A DNA stretch of 64,000 bases from Entonaema liquescens (Eukaryota; Ascomycota; Sordariomycetes; Xylariales; Xylariaceae), in NCBI GenBank assembly GCA_902805475.1, contig CADCSX010000002.1:620001-684000 (forward strand). Reading direction: 5' to 3'. Shown one piece after another: positions 59,774-64,000 of this stretch. Below the pieces are notes generated by a model that saw nothing but the letters and a program-made list of their open reading frames with translations, was not told where the DNA came from and made no database searches. A program made the translations under genes and the position numbers. The first letter of the stretch is position 1, and each line of letters begins with the position of its first letter.

Positions 59774-61102
59774 TTTGTCGTTTGTCTAAGGGTATCTTAT
59801 TCAAGTGAATTATAGATTAGAGAGTTGAAAGAGTCAAATAACAATGCTAAGATATCTAAATGCTGATATTGGATGATGATACTGGATGATGATGATGCGG
59901 GATGGTGATGAAAAAATATGATATCGATCTAGAGTGTCGACTGGGTTTATATATCCTTCTCAGCTATCGCAAAACAACATACGTCCACCTTTCCACCCTC
60001 CATACCATTAGTGTTACTAAGCTCCATGGTGGTGAGCCCCTCCAACAACCGTCGCGGGAGAGCAGAAGCTACCAAATGGGGAAATTATGCTACCTCGTAG
60101 GAACATCTCCGGAAGTAAAATCTAGGTTTTCGCAGGGATTACAAAGTGCCGGCGAGCATCACCAATCAGAATGGACAACCCTCGCAATTGGTTTGCTGTA
60201 TGTTGGTTAATATTTGCCCGATAGAATCTTCTCTGATGCAAATTCTCGCGCCTAAGGAGATAAATCGGGGACGCTAAATGACGTCGCGGTGTTGGTGGGT
60301 TCATGATCTGTTAGCTACCACATCCGATTAGATAACTGAGCAGTTGTTCCGGTATTTCGAATAACAAATCACCCGATATCGATAATTCGCGGAGAATGCG
60401 GAGTTGCTTAGCCAGAATTTATTGTTGGTAAATAAAGTCTTAGCTCTGGAGCGTGCGGAGCCCACCACTCACACCTAGCAGCCAGATCGAGCCACCGATC
60501 CCTGTCCTCTCGGAGAATACGGAGTCAAAACTTGAATGATTTCCTGTTTGGGCATTCCTGATGAATAATTATCCGCAATGCCGGCCAGGGCATTTAAATG
60601 CCCGGCCGTGATTAGATATAATAGACCCACTTCGGGCCGTCCCGTCACGGAGGCATATAATAAACTTAATGAAAACCTCAAGTCACATGATGCACATTAC
60701 TTCACTTTTACTCACTCAGTTATGAATAAGAGAGCTCGGAGTCTGTTCATTGGTCCTCTATTGTAAGGTTGGTATTTCGTATCAGGAATAGATACATGAA
60801 AATATTGACTTTCTTCAAGCTTGTACTAACTGGAATTTTAAAAATAAAATCAATCCATCTCATGTCTTGTAACCTGCCATCAATTCGAGTGGTGGTATGT
60901 TCAAGCTGCTTTGCGGTGAACTCATTTGCGTCTATATTAGACGTGTAGAAATATATAGGGTAAGTCGCACATTATGGTACCCTTTTCGCATCTTTGGCGC
61001 GAAAGACATCTCGAGTATTAAAATAAAATTAGCGTGCCGTATGTCGAAGGAATATTATTCGAGTGTTGTAGGATATAGGAAGTCTCTCTCTGGGCTTCTT
61101 CT
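59774..61102. other. Intergenic without confident genes
   Basis: About 1.3 kb. A GATGATG-rich run (about 59,865-59,910) lies upstream of the oxidoreductase. Short ORFs on both strands lack motifs. Nothing else can be supported. Confidence 0.5.
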
Positions 61103-61163
61103 GGTTAGATGTTAGTTTACTGTCTTGATAAGCCAAATGAAATGGATAATTAGGTACTTACCA
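61103..61163. repeat. Diverged 60-bp repeat, copy A
   Basis: It matches 61,419-61,476: TTAGAT-TTAG-TTAC---CTGATAAGC-AAATGAAA-GGA-AATTA, then a minus-strand splice-donor-like sequence (GGTAAGTACC here, CGGTGAGTAATT in the partner). It may be a duplicated intron start. Confidence 0.5.
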
Positions 61164-61167
61164 GCGA

Positions 61168-61299
61168 TGCGAGGATTAAACGTCAATCGATTATTCCGTG
61201 CAGCGGCAGCTTCGGCCGCCAGCATCAATTTGCGCGACTATCTCATCTCCTTCGCCGGCTACGAGGTGATCGTGGACCAAGCAAGGGTTTACAGATAGG
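61168..61299 (+). CDS. Small ORF, 43 aa (uncertain)
   Basis: ATG to TAG encoding MRGLNVNRLFRAAAASAAS followed by INLRDYLISFAGYEVIVDQA. Amino-acid content is protein-like, but it is short and family and expression are unknown. The minus strand over the same stretch is also partly open and ends at a donor-like GGTAAGT, so this could instead be an antisense view of an exon. Confidence 0.2.
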
Positions 61300-61418
61300 A
61301 GCGTATTATACGAAGCTTTTCTTCGAGGTCTATATGACTTAGGCTAAGCTTCGCTTATCTAATCGAAACGAGATCCTATCACGTTGTAGGCCGTAGGAGG
61401 TTTCGAAATAGGTCTGTT

Positions 61419-61476
61419 CAGATTAGATATTAGCTTACGATCCTGATAAGCTAAATGAAAAGGACAATTACTCACC
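61419..61476. repeat. Diverged 60-bp repeat, copy B
   Basis: Partner of 61,103-61,163, directly downstream (minus strand) of the C2H2 gene stop codon. Confidence 0.5.
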
Positions 61477-61482
61477 GATAAT

Positions 61483-62183
61483 TTATCCGGTACACTGGTC
61501 GGCCGGTATTAATATGACGCCATCATCTCCAGTGGTGGCATATTGATCTTTAAGGACCTTGGATGTGCCGCGGAACTTATGTTGTTTCCGGGCATGGGAA
61601 AGAAATAGGTGGAATTTAATACATGTAAATCCACAGATGCCACATATACGGCGATTTGTCTGTTCGGCGATTTGAAATGATGAATTCACCTTGTGCTTCT
61701 TAGATATATGAGAGCTGATATTGTGGCGGGAATTCTTCATTACGGCGTGGCAATTATTGACACCGCATTGAAATTGGTCGCTTTGAAGGATTTGACCTTG
61801 CGCAACCGGATGGTTGATTACACGGCCATTGCGGTCCTGTAAGAGAGAGTGGTTAGCTAGCCTGATATTTCCACCTTACACAGCCCTTTTTTTTTGGTGA
61901 TTGTGTAGGATGAGGATGAGGGCGCGAGGACAAGTTCAGATAGGTATACCATCATAGGTAGTAGATCCACAGAGTATTGTAACACTACCACGGTATGAAA
62001 TGTGAAAAGATGAAGCGTGAGGGGAGGAAACAGGAAGTAATAGTAGTGAGATGGCTGTCATGTGATTCGGAACACGATATCTGGGGGAAGGATGCGGTAT
62101 GATTCATGACAATAGGATCGGAGATAAGGTTAAGGGAAAGAATAAGTGGAAATAGGATGGTCACTTACCAAATTTGATGCCAT
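61483..62183 (-). CDS. Small C2H2 zinc-finger protein (tentative two-exon model)
   Basis: The main exon, 61836-61483, encodes two C2H2-type fingers: C-x4-C-x12-H-x4-H in CGVNNCHAVMKNSRHNISSH, and CGIC-x12-H-x4-H in CGICGFTCIKFHLFLSHARK. It begins after a good acceptor (CTCTCTTACAG). A candidate first exon, 62183-62169 (MASNL followed by GTAAGT), is in frame but would need a 332-bp intron, long for this genome. The product would be about 122 aa, possibly DNA-binding. It could equally be a fragment of a larger decayed gene. Confidence 0.4.
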
Positions 62184-62189
62184 TTGTAT

Positions 62190-62689
62190 CTCAGGGTCAA
62201 TCTCACCTCCTCAGTACATTCTGGACAGCTTAATAGCTGACTAATAGTCGAGCACTGCCAGACAGAATTGTATCGAGGCCTGGTAGATAGGTAGTGAAGG
62301 CCGTAAAAGGTAGGTAATAGAAGGCCGTAATATATGATGCCAAGGGGTTTTGGTAAAATAAGGATGGGGGTGAAGAAGGGAATACCCGAGGCAGGTTTGT
62401 GATAATGGGTGACGGAGAGGATAGATAAGTGGTGGGAATGGTTCCTATCGGATGTGGTAACCAGAACGATAATAGTTGCTGGAGATAATAGGGATTGGAG
62501 CGGATAGGTATTAGTGAGTGAATGTTAGAGAGAATTGCGGGGGGAGCCTGGGCGACGAGGAGATAGGGTATTGAAGAGGATGAGTATGAGATATAATAAA
62601 AGGCAGTTAGCCGTAAGAATATTCGATAGGGTGTTCAATAGGATGATGTAGGATGGTGTATGATAATAGAATATCAATAGCGCCTGCTT
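62190..62689. other. Purine-rich intergenic sequence
   Basis: Rich in GGTAGGTA, GGATGA and GATAGG words on the + strand. No ORF with recognisable motifs. Confidence 0.45.
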
Positions 62690-62880
62690 GAGACGATAGT
62701 GATTGATAGTGATGGGTAATAATGATAAGCAATAGTGATAGGTAATAATAATAATAATAATAATAAATAATAATGATAAGTAATAATAGGTAGCGATAGG
62801 TAGTAATAGGTAGCGCTAAGTAGTGATAGGTAGTGATAGGTTAGGTAGTTATAGGTAAGGTAGTGAAAGGTGGTTTGAGT
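62690..62880. repeat. Degenerate GATAGTGATAGGTAATAA minisatellite
   Basis: Irregular tandem repeats of TAGTGATAGG and TAATAATAATGATAAG units, including (TAA)n of about eight units near 62,745. The minus-strand ORF through it (Y/L/S/T-rich) is a product of the repeat. Confidence 0.7.
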
Positions 62881-64000
62881 TGAAGAAGTCTGTGAAAAAA
62901 AGATTGTGGGTCGGGAGCAAAGATTTAAATATTTGTGCGAAGGCGGCAAGCTGGGCGGCGAGCTGGGCGGTGACGGACCAAGAGAAGGAAGTAACGGTTC
63001 TATCACGCCTGCCAAAGTGAAAGGAGCACCTTAAAATTCAGCAGTTGTATATAGCAACTGCCATAGCAACGGCGATAAGAACCTTAGGTAGCGCCTTACA
63101 ATCCCTAAGGCACCTGAAACCCTTAGTGTACCTAGGTAATCCATTGATAGGCAGGAAGCACTTGCACAATCCCATTGAGACCAATAAGATAAGCCTCAAT
63201 TACTTTACATACATTAATACTGTGTGCAAATCACCTAATTAGCCTCATAGGTACTTTGGTAGCCAGTAGGACAAGTCAGGTTCGAGCTAACCCTTCTTTC
63301 GCCGTAGAACTATTTTAGAATAAAAGCCCTGCTCATGGTCCCAAAGTGAATGGGCCACCAGGTAGCTTCTATCAAGCCTTAGATATAAGCATAGGCGTTG
63401 TTGCATATTTACTACTGATATTAAGGGGAAGTACGGCGGTCCGGGTGTTGCTACTGCCAATTGCGGTCTTTGCGGCCGTACTTTTCAGCCCCGTGACTTC
63501 CTACGGCTTTGGTTTCCACGGGGGCAGGAACATCCCTTAATATCCGGCCAACCGTCCCGGCGCCGGATAGTACATCCACATAAGTACATGTAGCTCCCAT
63601 ACCTAATACCTTATCCACCCTCCTGTGCTGATAAGGCATTGAATGCATATCTATCTGCTTAAATATTGGAGGTATCCTGATTGATTTTCTGGAAGATAAG
63701 GAATTGGGGGTACTCAGACGGCGAAGGAAAATATTTTGGCTAGGTATATGGGCGGCGTTGTAGATTTCCTCTAGAACATATCCTGCCAAGGTCTGGTAAA
63801 TATGGACGAGGGAAGCGGTGGAGAAAGAAAAAGAAAAAGAAAAAAACAAATAAAACGAAGAAAACCGCCAGAAAAACCGGCAAGTTGCCAAAACCGCCAA
63901 TATCAAGGAAATATAAGGTTGTTTTTACATAATATTATCACTTATGATGACATAAGACATCTGTTATGAGTGGAATTTGTATACTATTGCCAAAGAAAGA
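62881..64000. other. Right edge, no confident gene
   Basis: About 1.1 kb. ORFs at 63,346-63,540 (+) and 63,451-63,906 (-) start at non-ATG codons or carry low-complexity hydrophobic runs from a GAAAAAGAAAAAG tract, and are not supported. Confidence 0.45.

Noticed and set aside
63451..63906. 151-aa minus-strand ORF at the right edge
   Set aside because: It starts at TTG, has a low-complexity F/S run from a purine tract, and shows no domain.

Overview
The window is nuclear DNA of a filamentous ascomycete (Pezizomycotina). The evidence is short GT-AG introns (about 55-140 bp), a multimodular non-ribosomal peptide synthetase (NRPS) gene cluster, a HeLo-like/ankyrin gene, and a large AT block carrying the signature of repeat-induced point mutation (RIP). 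The species cannot be named from the sequence.

Layout. (1) 1-16,560 is a secondary-metabolite cluster. On the + strand it has a cytochrome P450, a fold-type I PLP enzyme, a flavin monooxygenase, a DAO-family FAD oxidoreductase and a two-module NRPS (partial C-A-T-C-A-T). A convergent SAM methyltransferase closes it. A 672-bp MITE with 57-bp perfect inverted ends sits between the first two genes. The cluster may continue left of the window. (2) 16,950-18,020 holds a decayed minus-strand gene. (3) 20,013-21,116 is a secreted GH76 mannanase-like gene. (4) 21,551-38,630 is a roughly 17-kb, almost pure A+T block without working genes. Its two edges are inverted repeats that differ only by transitions, so I read it as a RIP-destroyed element or nest of elements. 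A second inverted repeat (38.7/39.3 kb) has one mutated and one intact copy and shows RIP directly. (5) 40,093-64,000 is ordinary gene-rich DNA: HeLo-like/ankyrin protein, tRNA-Glu with intron, ELYS-like protein, condensin subunit SMC4, tRNA-Ala, ribosomal protein S26 and ubiquitin-S27a on a shared promoter, GH18 chitinase, F-box protein, old-yellow-enzyme oxidoreductase and a small C2H2 protein. The last 1.8 kb is repeat-rich and shows no confident gene.

How the genes work together. The NRPS would load two building blocks and join them once. The PLP enzyme may supply or edit a monomer, and the P450, two flavoenzymes and methyltransferase would tailor the product. The first adenylation domain lacks the Asp that normally binds the substrate amino group, so its substrate is probably not an ordinary alpha-amino acid. 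No release domain is visible after the last carrier domain.

Quality caveat. Four genes (P450, PLP enzyme, SMC4 twice, chitinase) are broken by what looks like one missing base, mostly at short homopolymers. SMC4 is normally essential, so assembly error is more likely than five separate inactivations.
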